64,000 nt of DNA from Rubrivivax sp. (lineage in GTDB: Bacteria > Pseudomonadota > Gammaproteobacteria > Burkholderiales > Burkholderiaceae_C), in the NCBI GenBank assembly GCA_027491255.1, contig JAIXWM010000073.1, forward strand, positions 29,666-93,665. The letters run 5' to 3'. The first letter of the stretch is position 1; the number at the start of each line of letters is the position of its first letter. The notes under the pieces are model-generated. The model did no database searches. It had not been told where the DNA came from and saw only the letters and a program-made list of their open reading frames with translations. Both the position numbers and the translations under genes were made by a program. This document shows positions 13,804-24,392 of this stretch, one piece after another.

Positions 13804-14463
13804 TCAAGCGGGCGGATCGATGCGCCGGTATTGCGTCGACGCGTTCTTGCACACCGGGCAGCGGGGTGTCGGCACGACGTTGACGGTGTTGCCGCAGATC
13901 TGGCAGACGAAGTACTGTCCGGATTTCTTGTCGATCTCCGAGGCCACCTGCTCGAAGAAGGCCGGCGACCAGCGCTGGATCTGACGGATCTTGTCGCGAT
14001 GCTGTTTCTCGGTTTCCCAGGCGAAGCGCACGGCAGTCATCGCGTCCTCGTGCCCCTCCGGCGTGATGCTCTGCAGCAACCGCGGGTAGAAGCCATCGAC
14101 CGAGTGGGCCTCTCCGTTGGCCGCAATCAGCAGGTTCTCCCGTGTGGTGCCCACCTTGAAGTCGGGCTTCTGAATCGGTGCCACCTCGACGTTCAGCCGG
14201 GCCAGGATCCGGCCGAAGTTGCTGGCGTGGATGAATTCGGCCGAGCCGAAGGCGGTGAACAGGTAGGCGATGCCGAAATAGCCTTCCTGCCGGGCCTTGC
14301 GCCCAAACTCGGTGTAGCGGTAGTACACGCCCATCTCGACCTCCTGGGCCGTTCGCATCGCGGCCACGGTGATCGGGTAGGCATGGCTGCGCGCCAGGCG
14401 CCAGGGCACGGCGGCCAGCAGGGCGAGGGCGGATGAGGTACGCAACGCACGGCGACGGATCAT
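13804..14463 (-). CDS. Exported rubrerythrin-like diiron protein
   Basis: The 219-residue product starts with a basic, hydrophobic signal-like sequence (MIRRRALRTSSALALLAAV). A ferritin-like four-helix domain follows, in which SAEFIH and TEKQHRD supply the Glu and ExxH metal ligands, and it ends in a rubredoxin-like metal site (CQICG and CPVCK). Rubrerythrins reduce peroxide using iron; most are cytosolic, so the apparent export signal is notable. The start at 14463 was chosen because it places the signal at the N-terminus; the frame stays open much further upstream only because of high GC. No obvious partner gene adjoins it. Confidence 0.82.
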   Translation of the reverse strand: MIRRRALRTSSALALLAAVPWRLARSHAYPITVAAMRTAQEVEMGVYYRYTEFGRKARQEGYFGIAYLFTAFGSAEFIHASNFGRILARLNVEVAPIQKPDFKVGTTRENLLIAANGEAHSVDGFYPRLLQSITPEGHEDAMTAVRFAWETEKQHRDKIRQIQRWSPAFFEQVASEIDKKSGQYFVCQICGNTVNVVPTPRCPVCKNASTQYRRIDPPA

Positions 14464-14693
14464 GGGCTTGTCCTGGCCTGCGCCTGTCGATCGCAGGCGC
14501 CGATCAGTCTGCGACCGTGCACATGGAGTGGATTGAGCGCGCGCACACGCGGTGGCGTGGTGGCTCGCTGGATCGCTGTGACCGCTGGCAAGACTGCGTT
14601 CGCGGCTGTCGAGGCGCCCGCGCTCGCAACCATCGGAACCCAGCACCCGCCAGCCTGCGGGCAGGCCGCGGCGAGGCCGAGGTGATGCTGCGG

Positions 14694-16217
14694 CTACAGC
14701 GGCACCGTCAGCCGCATCCCCGGCACGACGATGCCGCCACGGTCGCCGACCGTGAGCGGGCCGTAGCGCGCGGCAAAAGCGGGCGGCAGTTCGCGCGCGC
14801 CCGGGGCAGCCAGCCACAGGCGCAGCAGGTGGCGCCTGCGGTGCGGCTCGGTGTGGTCCTCGAAGGCGGTGCGGTCGTGCAGCAGCACGTGGTTGTGCAC
14901 GAACTGGATGTCGCCGGGCGCCAGGCGCATGCGCAGGTGCAGCCGCGGGTCTTCGGCCAGCGCGTCGAAGGCGTCCAAGGCCTCCACATCGGCCGGCTGC
15001 AGGCGCGGCGCGGTCTCGAAGCGCTGGGCGCTGTCGACGTACTGGCGCTGGTAGAAGACCGTGAGTGCCCGGGCGTGCCAGCTCAGCACGGGGATCATGA
15101 AGAAGGGCTGCTGGCCGGCGGGCACTTCGCCCCGGCGGTCGTGCGCCATCGGGCGCAGCAGCCGTGCGGCGAGTTCGGGCCGCGTGCGCCGCAACTCGTT
15201 GAAGAGTGTCAATGCGCTCACCAGCAGCGAGTCGCCGCCCCGTTGCGCCTCCTGCAGGCACAGCAGCCCGACGATGTCGCAGGAGTCGGTGTGGAAGGTC
15301 TGGCGCTCGCTCGTCTGGTACAGGCGCACGTGCGGGTCGCTGCTGGCCAGGCCCAGGTCGCGCACATGGCCCAGCACATGGCCCTGCGCATTCTGAGAGC
15401 GCGCGCGGCCGAGGTGGGCGCCCAGTCCCATGAAGAGCGTCGCAGCCTCGGCCATCGGGTAGCGCTCCACCGGCAGCCGCCGCAGCAGCGCGAAGCCCCG
15501 GCCCTGCAACAGTTGCGCGCGCAGCGCCCGCAGCCTTGGCGCCAGGCGTGGCAGCGGAAAGTCGTCCGCGGTGATGCGACCCAGGCGCGCGGCGACATCG
15601 CCGCCGCGGGCGATGAAGCCGTGCATCGCCGCCTCGAGCTCGGTGATGTCGGCGTCGTCCAGGGCTTCTATCCAGTCGCTGCGCGCAGCCTGCTCGGCAC
15701 CCAGCCAGGCGGCGGGGCCGACCTGCGGCGGGGGCAGCAGGGCGGGGTCGGCGGTGGGATCGGGTGTCATGAGGGGCTGGGGTGGCCGATCAGCGCAGGA
15801 TGGACCGCCGGGTGTCCCGGTCTCGATGCCCGCCAGGCGCTCCAGCGCCCCGCGCAGGCCCAGACCTTCGCGCAGCCCGAGAGCCTGCGCCGCCGCGTTG
15901 ACGCGGCTGATGAGGCCGTGTTGCCAGGTGTCGAGCGCGTCGCCGATGCGGGCCGAGGTGTGGGCCACCGCGCAGGCGGGCACGCCGCGGGCCTGCAGCA
16001 TGGCCAGCGCGGCGATGCCGGCCTCGTCCTTGCCGATGCCGGCGTCGTTGAAGACCACCAGCGCCAGCGGCACGACCAGCGCGAACTCGCCCGAACTGGT
16101 GCCGCCGTGCGAGCCGCTGACCACCAGCGCGCCCGCGTCGTCGGCGCCGACCTTGGTGATCGTGTCGGTCAGCACCACGCGGCCGCCGGGGCCGTGGAGC
16201 ATGACGCACTTGAGCAT
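14694..16217 (-). CDS. Conserved unknown domain fused in frame to a TauD/TfdA-like dioxygenase
   Basis: The frame is open for 507 residues and seems to join two proteins. Residues 1 to about 130 (from MLKCVMLHGPGG) contain VVSGSHGGTSSGEFAL and NDAGIGKDEAGIAAL, a conserved family whose function I do not recognise. From Met at 15770 the sequence (358 residues) is a TauD/TfdA-type Fe(II)/2-oxoglutarate dioxygenase with the FHTD metal motif, a distal histidine in FVHNHVLLHDRTAF, and the RHLLRLWL arginine that binds 2-oxoglutarate. The junction is low-complexity and looks like former spacer, so either a stop was lost or the second Met is an independent start. A degraded SDR gene lies immediately upstream. 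Confidence 0.75.
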   Translation of the reverse strand: MLKCVMLHGPGGRVVLTDTITKVGADDAGALVVSGSHGGTSSGEFALVVPLALVVFNDAGIGKDEAGIAALAMLQARGVPACAVAHTSARIGDALDTWQHGLISRVNAAAQALGLREGLGLRGALERLAGIETGTPGGPSCADRPPQPLMTPDPTADPALLPPPQVGPAAWLGAEQAARSDWIEALDDADITELEAAMHGFIARGGDVAARLGRITADDFPLPRLAPRLRALRAQLLQGRGFALLRRLPVERYPMAEAATLFMGLGAHLGRARSQNAQGHVLGHVRDLGLASSDPHVRLYQTSERQTFHTDSCDIVGLLCLQEAQRGGDSLLVSALTLFNELRRTRPELAARLLRPMAHDRRGEVPAGQQPFFMIPVLSWHARALTVFYQRQYVDSAQRFETAPRLQPADVEALDAFDALAEDPRLHLRMRLAPGDIQFVHNHVLLHDRTAFEDHTEPHRRRHLLRLWLAAPGARELPPAFAARYGPLTVGDRGGIVVPGMRLTVPL

Positions 16218-16229
16218 GGCGCGGTGGCT

Positions 16230-16816
16230 TGGCCAAGTTGCTCGGGGGCTCAGGCCCTCGGATGAAGCGCCCGCCGTCGACTTCCATGCACACGCCGGTG
16301 ATCAGGCTGGCCTCGTCGCTGCACAGGAAGCAGGCGGCATTGCCCAGGTCCTCGGGGGTGGAGAAGCGGCCGATCGGGATGGTGGAGAGGAACTTCGCGC
16401 GCATCTCGGGCGTGTCCTAGCCCATGAAGGTCTTCAGCAGCGGGGTCTCGCCGGCCACCGGGTTCAGCGCGTTGACGCGGATGCCGAAGGGCGCCAGCTC
16501 GACGGCGCTGGCGCGGGCTGACGCCGGCCGTGCTGGCCCTGTTGAGGGTGGCCCCGCGCAGGTCGCCGGAGCCTGGGACGTGCGCCGTCAGGCGGGGCGC
16601 GGCCTCCAGCATGGCGTGGGTGTCGGCGGCGCTGGCGACGTCGGCGCGCACGGCACACGCGGCGTCGCCTGCCGCGGCGGCCACCGTCTGCGCGGCGTCG
16701 AGGTTCAGGTCGGCGACGACCACGCGCGCGCCCTCGGCGACGAACTTGCGCACGATGCCGGCGCCGAAGACTGACCCGCCGCCGGGGACCACGGCCGCCT
16801 TGCCTTGCAGTTTCAT
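16230..16816 (-). pseudogene. Degraded short-chain dehydrogenase/reductase
   Basis: The 5' end (start 16816) encodes an SDR-like N-terminus with a cofactor loop (GGGSVFGAGIVRKF) and the ADLNLDAAQTVA strand. After about 85 residues the homology leaves this frame. A later piece resumes in another frame (FGIRVNALNPVAGETPLLK), meets an in-frame TAG at about 16418-16420, then continues (FSTPEDLGNAACFLCSDEAS, EVDGGRFI). The central NNAG and Tyr-xxx-Lys catalytic region is missing. Deletion, frameshift and stop together make this a pseudogene of the 3-oxoacyl-ACP-reductase-like type. Confidence 0.85.
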
Positions 16817-17235
16817 GGGGAGGCCACCATCAGGTTGTGGAAAGGTTCGCGGTTCTTCCACCGATAGGCGCCGAAATCGCGGCAGTCGGTGGACAGGATG
16901 CGGCCGTGGCCCAGGTGCGCGGCCAGCAGCACCAGGCTGGCGTCGGCCAGGTCCATCGGCAGCGCGGCGTACTGGCGCAGCAGGCCGGGGATGGCCGCCT
17001 GGCGCTCGGGCGGCGGGGTCCACACGCGCAGGCCGCCGTCGGCGACATCGTCCATCAGCGCGGCGGCGAATTCGCTGCCCAGGTGGCGCTGGAAGAGGTG
17101 GCAGGCCTCGGTGAGCACCGGCCAGGTGGTCACCCAGCCCTCGGCGGCGGTGGATTGCAGCGCGCGCGCGCGCTCGTGCCAGCGGTCGCGGCGATCGACC
17201 AGGGCGAAGAGGAAGCCGGTGTCGACGGCGATCAC
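16813..17235 (-). CDS. PIN-domain ribonuclease toxin (VapC-like)
   Basis: The 140-residue protein begins MIAVDTGFLFALVDRRDRWH, with the first acidic residue of the PIN fold. It has further acidic residues in WPVLTEACHL, PMDLADASLVLLA and the final ILSTDCRDFGAYRW, matching the four-acid Mg-dependent RNase site of VapC toxins. Its start overlaps the stop of the upstream ribbon-helix-helix gene by four bases, the usual antitoxin-then-toxin arrangement. Its 3' end overlaps the start of the dead SDR gene by four bases. The target RNA is unknown. Confidence 0.85.
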   Translation of the reverse strand: MIAVDTGFLFALVDRRDRWHERARALQSTAAEGWVTTWPVLTEACHLFQRHLGSEFAAALMDDVADGGLRVWTPPPERQAAIPGLLRQYAALPMDLADASLVLLAAHLGHGRILSTDCRDFGAYRWKNREPFHNLMVASP

Positions 17236-17516
17236 GGGCGCGGCGGGGCGGCGCCGCCGGGCGCCCGGCCGAGCTTGGTGTCCAGCGCCTGCGCCAGGTG
17301 GCGCTTGACGTCGGAGGCGACATCGTCGCGCCCGCTGTCGCCCTGGCCAGCCAGCGCCAGCAGGCGCCTCGGGCCGGCCTGGCGCGCCTGCACCTCGGCG
17401 TGGTAGCGCGCCACGCCCTCGCGCAGCACGTGGCTGACGCTCTGGCCGGTGACCTCGGTCAGCCAGGCGATGCGGGCCTCGGTGTGCTCGTCGATGCGGG
17501 CGTTGACACGGCTCAT
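17232..17516 (-). CDS. Ribbon-helix-helix antitoxin
   Basis: This small gene (94 residues, start 17516) lies inside a longer GC-driven frame. The N-terminus MSRVNARIDEHTEARIAWLT followed by TGQSVSHVLREGV is a typical ribbon-helix-helix DNA-binding domain of CopG/Arc antitoxins; the rest is a charged tail that would bind the toxin. The stop overlaps the PIN toxin start (ATGA). It presumably neutralises the toxin and represses the operon. Confidence 0.78.
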   Translation of the reverse strand: MSRVNARIDEHTEARIAWLTEVTGQSVSHVLREGVARYHAEVQARQAGPRRLLALAGQGDSGRDDVASDVKRHLAQALDTKLGRAPGGAAPPRP

Positions 17517-17584
17517 GGCGGGCTCCGACGGGAAGACGGTGCTGGTAGTGTAGCCGGAAAGCCCGAAAAGTATGACGGTGTATG

Positions 17585-19069
17585 TCAATCGTGCCGGATC
17601 GCCACCGTCTTCAGCACCGAGAAGCCGTACAGCGCCTCGAAGCCCTTCTCGCGGCCGTGGCCCGAGTGCTTGACGCCGCCGAAGGGCAGTTCGATGCCCC
17701 CGCCGGCGCCATAGTTGTTGACGAAGACCTGCCCGCATTGCAGCTTGCGCGCCATGCGCAGCGCGCGGCTGCCGTCGCGCGTCCACACGCCGGCCACCAG
17801 GCCGTAAGGTGTGCCGTTGGCGATGCGCAGCGCCTCGGGTTCGCCGTCGAAAGGGATCAGCGCCTGCACCGGGCCGAAGATCTCCTCCTGCGCGATGCGG
17901 TGGTCGGCCGCGACGTCGGCCACCAGCGTCGGCGGCACCCAGTAGCCACTGGCGGGCAGCGAGGCCGGCAGCGGGGCCTGCGCCGCGATGCGCAGGCCGC
18001 TGTCGCGCACGACGTCGAGGTAGCCCTGGACGATCTCGCGCTGGCGCGCCGAGATCACCGGGCCGATGTCCAGGTCGTCCAGTGCCGGGCCCATGCGCAG
18101 CGCGCGGTAGCGCTCTGCCATGCGCGCCATCACGGTGTCGAACACCGGCCGCTCGACCAGGATGCGGCTGGCCGCCGAGCAGGTCTGCCCGGCGTTCTGG
18201 ATGCCGGCGTTCACCAGGAAGGGCAGCGCGGCGTCGAGGTCGGCGTCGGCGAAGACGATCTGCGGGCTCTTGCCGCCGAGCTCCAGCGTCACGGGGATGG
18301 CGTTCTTCGCAGCCGCCGTCTGGATCAGCGTGCCCACCGGCACCGAGCCGGTGAAGGAGATGTGGCGCACGTCGCGGTGCGCCGACAGCGCAGCGCCGGC
18401 TTCCTCGCCCAGGCCGGGCACGACGTTCAGCGTGCCGGCGGGCAGGCCGGCGGCCTCGGCGATGCGGGCGAAGGCCAGCGCGGTCAGGCAGGCTTCCTCG
18501 GCGGGTTTCAGCACGCAGGCGTTGCCCATGGCCAGCGCCGCGCCGACGCTGCGGCCGATGATCTGCATCGGGTAGTTCCAGGGCACGATGTGCGCCGTGA
18601 CGCCATGCGGCTCGCGCAGCGTCAGCGCGGTGTAGCCGTTGGCGAAAGGGATGGTCTCGCCATGCACCTTGTCGGCCGCGCCGCCGTAGAACTCGAGGTA
18701 GCGCGCCAGCGCCACGGCGTCGGCGCGGCCCTGCTTCAGCGGCTTGCCCACGTCCAGCGCCTCCAGCCGGGCCAGTTCGTCGGCCTGCTCGAGCGCGAGC
18801 GCGCTCATCTTCAGCAGGATGCGGCCGCGCTCGGCGGCGGTGAGCCGGCCCCAGGGGCCGGTGCGCTCGCCCTCGGTGGCGCCCGGGCCGTCCAGCGCGG
18901 CCTGCGCGGCGCGCACGGCGGCGTCGATGTCGGCCGCATTGCCGCGCGCGATGCGTGCCAGCTCGCTGCCGTCGGAGGGGTTGACCAGCGCCAGGGTCTG
19001 GCCGCTGTCGCCGCTGCGCCAGCGGCCGTCGATGAAGACGCAGGAGGTGTCGAAGGGAACGAGGCTCAT
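17585..19069 (-). CDS. NAD(P)-dependent aldehyde dehydrogenase
   Basis: With a start at 19069 (MSLVPFDTSCVFIDGRW) the protein has 494 residues, the standard length. Catalytic features are present: Cys297 in AGQTCSAASR, the general-base Glu in LELGGKSPQIVFAD, the Asn in VPWNYP, and the cofactor loop SFTGSVPVGTLI. It oxidises an aldehyde to an acid; the substrate is not evident. The upstream extension of the open frame is a high-GC artefact and overlaps the divergent permease gene. The two genes are separated by 63 bases. Confidence 0.93.
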   Translation of the reverse strand: MSLVPFDTSCVFIDGRWRSGDSGQTLALVNPSDGSELARIARGNAADIDAAVRAAQAALDGPGATEGERTGPWGRLTAAERGRILLKMSALALEQADELARLEALDVGKPLKQGRADAVALARYLEFYGGAADKVHGETIPFANGYTALTLREPHGVTAHIVPWNYPMQIIGRSVGAALAMGNACVLKPAEEACLTALAFARIAEAAGLPAGTLNVVPGLGEEAGAALSAHRDVRHISFTGSVPVGTLIQTAAAKNAIPVTLELGGKSPQIVFADADLDAALPFLVNAGIQNAGQTCSAASRILVERPVFDTVMARMAERYRALRMGPALDDLDIGPVISARQREIVQGYLDVVRDSGLRIAAQAPLPASLPASGYWVPPTLVADVAADHRIAQEEIFGPVQALIPFDGEPEALRIANGTPYGLVAGVWTRDGSRALRMARKLQCGQVFVNNYGAGGGIELPFGGVKHSGHGREKGFEALYGFSVLKTVAIRHD

Positions 19070-19132
19070 GTCGGGGGTGTCCGCGGGGCTGTTGCGCGGG
19101 GGCTTGCCGTGCTTGAGGCATGATAGACCGCG

Positions 19133-20089
19133 ATGTTGCTGTTCCTGCTCAAGCGCCTGGCCGCGATGGCCGCCACGCTGGCGGTGGCCTCGGCGCTCGT
19201 CTTCGCCGTGCTCGAGCTCCTGCCGGGCAATGCGGCGCAGGTGATCCTGGGCGACTCGGCGACGAAAGAGTCGCTGGCCGCGTTGGAGGCCAAGCTCGGC
19301 CTGGACCGTCCGGCGCTGGAGCGCTACGCCCACTGGGTGGGCGGCCTGCTGCAGGGCCGCACGGCCGACAGCATCAGCTACGGCGAGCCCACCGCGTCGC
19401 TGATCCTGCAGCGGCTGCAGGTGACGCTGCCGCTGGCGGTGCTGGCGATGGTGATCACGGTCGTGCTGGCGCTCGGCCTGGGCATCTACGCCGCCTCGCG
19501 CCACAACACGATGGGCGACGTCGGCGTGATGGCGGCCAGCCAATTGGGCATCGCGATCCCGAACTTCTGGTTCGCGATCCTGCTGATCCTGGTGTTCGCG
19601 GTGCAGCTGCAGTGGGTCAGTGCCGGGGGCTTCCCGGGCTGGCGCGAGTCCGACGGCGGTGGCGTGCTGAAGGCGCTGAAGGCGCTGGTGCTGCCGGCCA
19701 TCGCGCTCGCGCTCGTGCAGGCCGCGATCCTGGCGCGCGTTACGCGCTCGGCCGTGCTCGAGGTCATGCGCGAGGACTACGTGCGCACGGCGCGCGCCAA
19801 GGGGCTGAGCCGGCGTCAGGCCCTGTGGCGCCACGTGCTGCGCAACGCGATGATTCCGGTGCTGACGGTGATGGGTCTGCAGTTCGCCAACCTGATCACC
19901 GGCACCATCGTGGTCGAGAACGTGTTCGTGCTGCCGGGCATCGGCCGGCTCGTCTTCCAGGCCATCAGCAACCGAGACCTGGTCGTCGTGCGCGACATGG
20001 TGATGCTGCTGGCGGCGGTGGTGGTGCTGGTGAACTTCGTCGTCGACGTGCTCTACGCCTGGATCGACCCCAGGCTGCGGCGGGGCTGA
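19133..20089 (+). CDS. Peptide/nickel-type ABC transporter permease (DppB family)
   Basis: This 318-residue inner-membrane protein begins LLFLLKRLAAMAATLAVASA and contains the DppB N-terminal element (LPGNAAQVILG) and a C-terminal coupling loop (TARAKGLSRRQALWRHVL) that docks on an ATPase. It pairs with the DppC-type permease 83 bases downstream. No periplasmic receptor or ATPase gene lies nearby, so these partners must come from elsewhere if the system works. The M20 peptidase converging from the other side hints at peptide use. Confidence 0.92.
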   Translation: MLLFLLKRLAAMAATLAVASALVFAVLELLPGNAAQVILGDSATKESLAALEAKLGLDRPALERYAHWVGGLLQGRTADSISYGEPTASLILQRLQVTLPLAVLAMVITVVLALGLGIYAASRHNTMGDVGVMAASQLGIAIPNFWFAILLILVFAVQLQWVSAGGFPGWRESDGGGVLKALKALVLPAIALALVQAAILARVTRSAVLEVMREDYVRTARAKGLSRRQALWRHVLRNAMIPVLTVMGLQFANLITGTIVVENVFVLPGIGRLVFQAISNRDLVVVRDMVMLLAAVVVLVNFVVDVLYAWIDPRLRRG

Positions 20090-20172
20090 CATGACCGCGT
20101 CCCCCACCGCACTGCGCCCGGTGCCCCTTGCGGGGGCGCCCGGTACCTTCCGATCGGCCCGGCTGCACTGAG

Positions 20173-21009
20173 ATGGACCGTTTCTGGTCGCGCGCCTGGC
20201 GCCACAAGAGCTTTGCCGTCGGCGCGGTGCTGACGCTGCTGCTGGCCGCGGCGGCGCTGCTGTCGCTGGTGTGGACGCCCTACCCCTACGCCGAGATCGA
20301 CATCCCGAAGAAGCTGCAGATGCCGTCGGCGCAGCACTGGCTCGGCACCGACAGCCTGGGGCGCGACATCGTCAGCCAGTTGCTCGTGGGCTCGCAGAAC
20401 TCCATCGTCGTCGGCGTCATCGCCGTGGGCATCGGGCTCGGGGTGGGCGTGCTGCTGGGCTGCGTGGCCGCGGCGCGCGGCGGCTGGCTCGACGAGCTGA
20501 TCATGCGCGCGAGCGACTTCACCTTCGCCTTCCCGGCGCTGCTGACGGCCATCATGCTCACCGCCATCTACGGGCCGGGCCTGGTCATGAGCATCGTGGC
20601 CATCGGCATCTTCAACGTGCCGGTGTTCGCCCGCATCACGCGCGGCTCGGCGCGCTCGGTGTGGGCGCGCGAATTCGTGCTCGCCGCGCGTGCGGCCGGC
20701 AAGGGGCCGTGGCGCATCACGCTCGACCACGTGCTGCCCAACATCGCCAGCCTGCTGATCGTGCAGGCGACGATCTCGTTTGCCACCGCCATCCTGGCCG
20801 AGGCGGCGCTGAGCTACCTGGGCCTGGGCACCCAGCCGCCGCAGCCGAGCTGGGGCCGCATGCTCAACGAGGCCCAGACGCAGATGTTCCAGGCCCCGCT
20901 GCTGGCGCTGTGGCCGGGCCTGGCCATCGTGCTCAGCGTGCTTGGCCTGAACCTGCTGGGCGACGGCCTGCGCGACCTGATGGACCCGAAGCTGGCGCGG
21001 CGGCGCTGA
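20173..21009 (+). CDS. Peptide/nickel-type ABC transporter permease (DppC family)
   Basis: The start at 20173 (MDRFWSRAWRHKSFAVGAVL) gives 278 residues, the normal DppC size; the frame extends further upstream, but without family similarity. Typical segments are WLGTDSLGRDIVSQLL and the coupling loop AARAAGKGPWRITLDHVLP, followed by QPSWGRMLNEA. It forms a heterodimeric channel with the preceding permease. The 83-base spacer holds a GC-rich inverted repeat (GCCCC...GGGGC type) resembling other intergenic repeats of this genome. Confidence 0.92.
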   Translation: MDRFWSRAWRHKSFAVGAVLTLLLAAAALLSLVWTPYPYAEIDIPKKLQMPSAQHWLGTDSLGRDIVSQLLVGSQNSIVVGVIAVGIGLGVGVLLGCVAAARGGWLDELIMRASDFTFAFPALLTAIMLTAIYGPGLVMSIVAIGIFNVPVFARITRGSARSVWAREFVLAARAAGKGPWRITLDHVLPNIASLLIVQATISFATAILAEAALSYLGLGTQPPQPSWGRMLNEAQTQMFQAPLLALWPGLAIVLSVLGLNLLGDGLRDLMDPKLARRR

Positions 21010-21053
21010 AACGGGCGCCGCGCCGGCGCGCCGAAGTCCGGCCCGGGCGACTC

Positions 21054-22529
<1,476 letters not shown>

Positions 22530-22655
22530 CGAAGAGGCCTCCGCAAAGAGGCGCAGTGTAGGAGCGGCGGCCCGGCGCCGCATCGGTGATGCACCGGGGT
22601 GCCGCTCGCGCCGGCCCGGGCCCGGGGTTTACGGGTCAACCCTAGAATCGAGTGC

Positions 22656-24392
22656 ATGGAACAGGCCCGCAGGGCGCTGCTCGCGGCCCTGCGCTCGGCG
22701 CTGGCGGAGCTGGCCCCCGATACCCCCGTCGAAGCCGCCTTCGAGCTGCCGCGCCAGGCTGCGCACGGCGATCTGGCGATCACCTGCGCGATGCAGCTCG
22801 CCCGCCCGCTGAAGAAGAACCCGCGTGAGCTGGCGCAGGCCCTGGTGGCGGCGATGCAGCGCCAGCCCGAGGTGGCGCGCTGGGTGCAGGCCTTCGAGAT
22901 CGCCGGCCCCGGCTTCGTCAACCTGCGCCTGTCGGCCGCGGCCAAGCAGTCGGTCGTGGCCGAGGTGCTGGCCGGCGGGGCGGCCTACGGCAGCCAGCCG
23001 GCCAACGGCCGCCAGGTGATGGTGGAGTTCGTCTCGGCCAACCCCACCGGCCCGCTGCACGTGGGCCACGGCCGTCAGGGCGCGCTGGGCGACGCGATGT
23101 GCAAGCTGCTGCAGACGCAGGGCTGGCAGGTGCACCGCGAGTTCTACTACAACGACGCCGGCGTGCAGATCGCCACGCTGGCGCGCTCCACGCAGGCGCG
23201 GCTGAAGGGCCTGAAGCCGGGCGACGCCGCCTGGCCCGAGGATGCCTACAACGGCGAGTACATCGCCGACATCGCCGCGGCCTTCGCGGCGGGCCAGACC
23301 GTCAGCGCCGACGACCGCAGCTTCACCGCCTCGGGCGATGCCGACGACCTGGACGGCATCCGGCAGTTCGCGGTGGCCTACCTGCGCCACGAACAGGACT
23401 TGGACCTGCGGGCCTTCGGCGTGCGCTTCGACCACTACTATCTCGAGTCCAGCCTGTACTCGAGCGGCCGGGTCGAGGACGCCGTGCACCGCCTGGTGGC
23501 CGCGGGCAAGACCTACGAGCGCGACGGCGCGCTGTGGCTGCGCAGCACCGACTACGGCGACGACAAGGACCGCGTGATGCGCAAGTCCGCGCCCGAAGGC
23601 GCGGCCGCCGAGGCCTCGCCCTACACCTACTTCGTGCCCGACGTGGCCTACCACATCCACAAGTGGCAGCGCGGCTTCGTCAAGGTCATCAACGTCCAAG
23701 GCAGCGACCACCACGGCACGATCGCCCGCGTGCGCGCCGGCCTGCAGGCGGCGGGCGTGGGCATCCCGGCGGGCTACCCCGACTACGTGCTGCACAAGAT
23801 GGTGACGGTGATGCGCGGCGGGCAGGAGGTGAAGATCTCCAAGCGCGCTGGTGGCTACGTGACGCTGCGCGACCTGATCGACTGGACCAGCCGCGACGCG
23901 GTGCGCTTCTTCCTGATCAGCCGCAAGGCCGACACCGAGTTCGTCTTCGACGTCGACCTCGCGCTCAAACGCAACGACGAGAACCCGGTCTTCTACGTGC
24001 AGTACGCGCACGCCCGCATCTGCTCCGTGCTGGCGCAGTGGGGCGGCGACGTGGCCACGCTGGCCCAGGCCGACCTGTCGCTGCTGCAGGCACCCGCCGA
24101 GGCGGCGCTGATGATGAAGCTGGCCGAGTACCCCGGCATGCTGACGCGCGCCGCGGCCGAGCACGCGCCGCACGACGTGGCCTTCTACCTGCGCGACCTG
24201 GCCGCGGCCTTCCATACCTATTACGCGGCCGAGCGCTTCCTGGTCGACGACGCGGCCCTGGCGCGCGCGCGCATGGCGCTGCTGGCGGCCGCGCGCCAGG
24301 TGCTGCGCAACGCGCTGGACGTGCTGGGTGTCAATGCGCCGGAATCGATGGGTCGCGAGCAGGCGGAGGCGGGCGATGCCGTCGCGGCCTGA
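22656..24392 (+). CDS. argS: Arginyl-tRNA synthetase
   Basis: The class I synthetase (578 residues) shows the HIGH-type motif HVGHGRQ within [12 protein letters not shown], a KMSKS-equivalent [10 protein letters not shown] and the DALR anticodon-binding C-terminus. It charges tRNA-Arg. ATG at 22656 was preferred over an earlier in-frame codon at 22599; a TAGAAT box (22643-22648) lies only a few bases upstream, so the leader would be extremely short. The SPOR gene overlaps its 3' end by 17 bases. Confidence 0.97.
   Translation: MEQARRALLAALRSALAELAPDTPVEAAFELPRQAAHGDLAITCAMQLARPLKKNPRELAQALVAAMQRQPEVARWVQAFEIAGPGFVNLRLSAAAKQSVVAEVLAGGAAYGSQPANGRQVMVEFVSANPTGPLHVGHGRQGALGDAMCKLLQTQGWQVHREFYYNDAGVQIATLARSTQARLKGLKPGDAAWPEDAYNGEYIADIAAAFAAGQTVSADDRSFTASGDADDLDGIRQFAVAYLRHEQDLDLRAFGVRFDHYYLESSLYSSGRVEDAVHRLVAAGKTYERDGALWLRSTDYGDDKDRVMRKSAPEGAAAEASPYTYFVPDVAYHIHKWQRGFVKVINVQGSDHHGTIARVRAGLQAAGVGIPAGYPDYVLHKMVTVMRGGQEVKISKRAGGYVTLRDLIDWTSRDAVRFFLISRKADTEFVFDVDLALKRNDENPVFYVQYAHARICSVLAQWGGDVATLAQADLSLLQAPAEAALMMKLAEYPGMLTRAAAEHAPHDVAFYLRDLAAAFHTYYAAERFLVDDAALARARMALLAAARQVLRNALDVLGVNAPESMGREQAEAGDAVAA

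Noticed and set aside
16418..16420. Recoded TAG in the SDR gene
   Set aside because: The frame is also shifted and the catalytic centre is missing, so the gene is simply broken.
19070..20107. Longer start for the aldehyde dehydrogenase
   Set aside because: The added stretch lies antisense to the DppB gene and has no dehydrogenase similarity.
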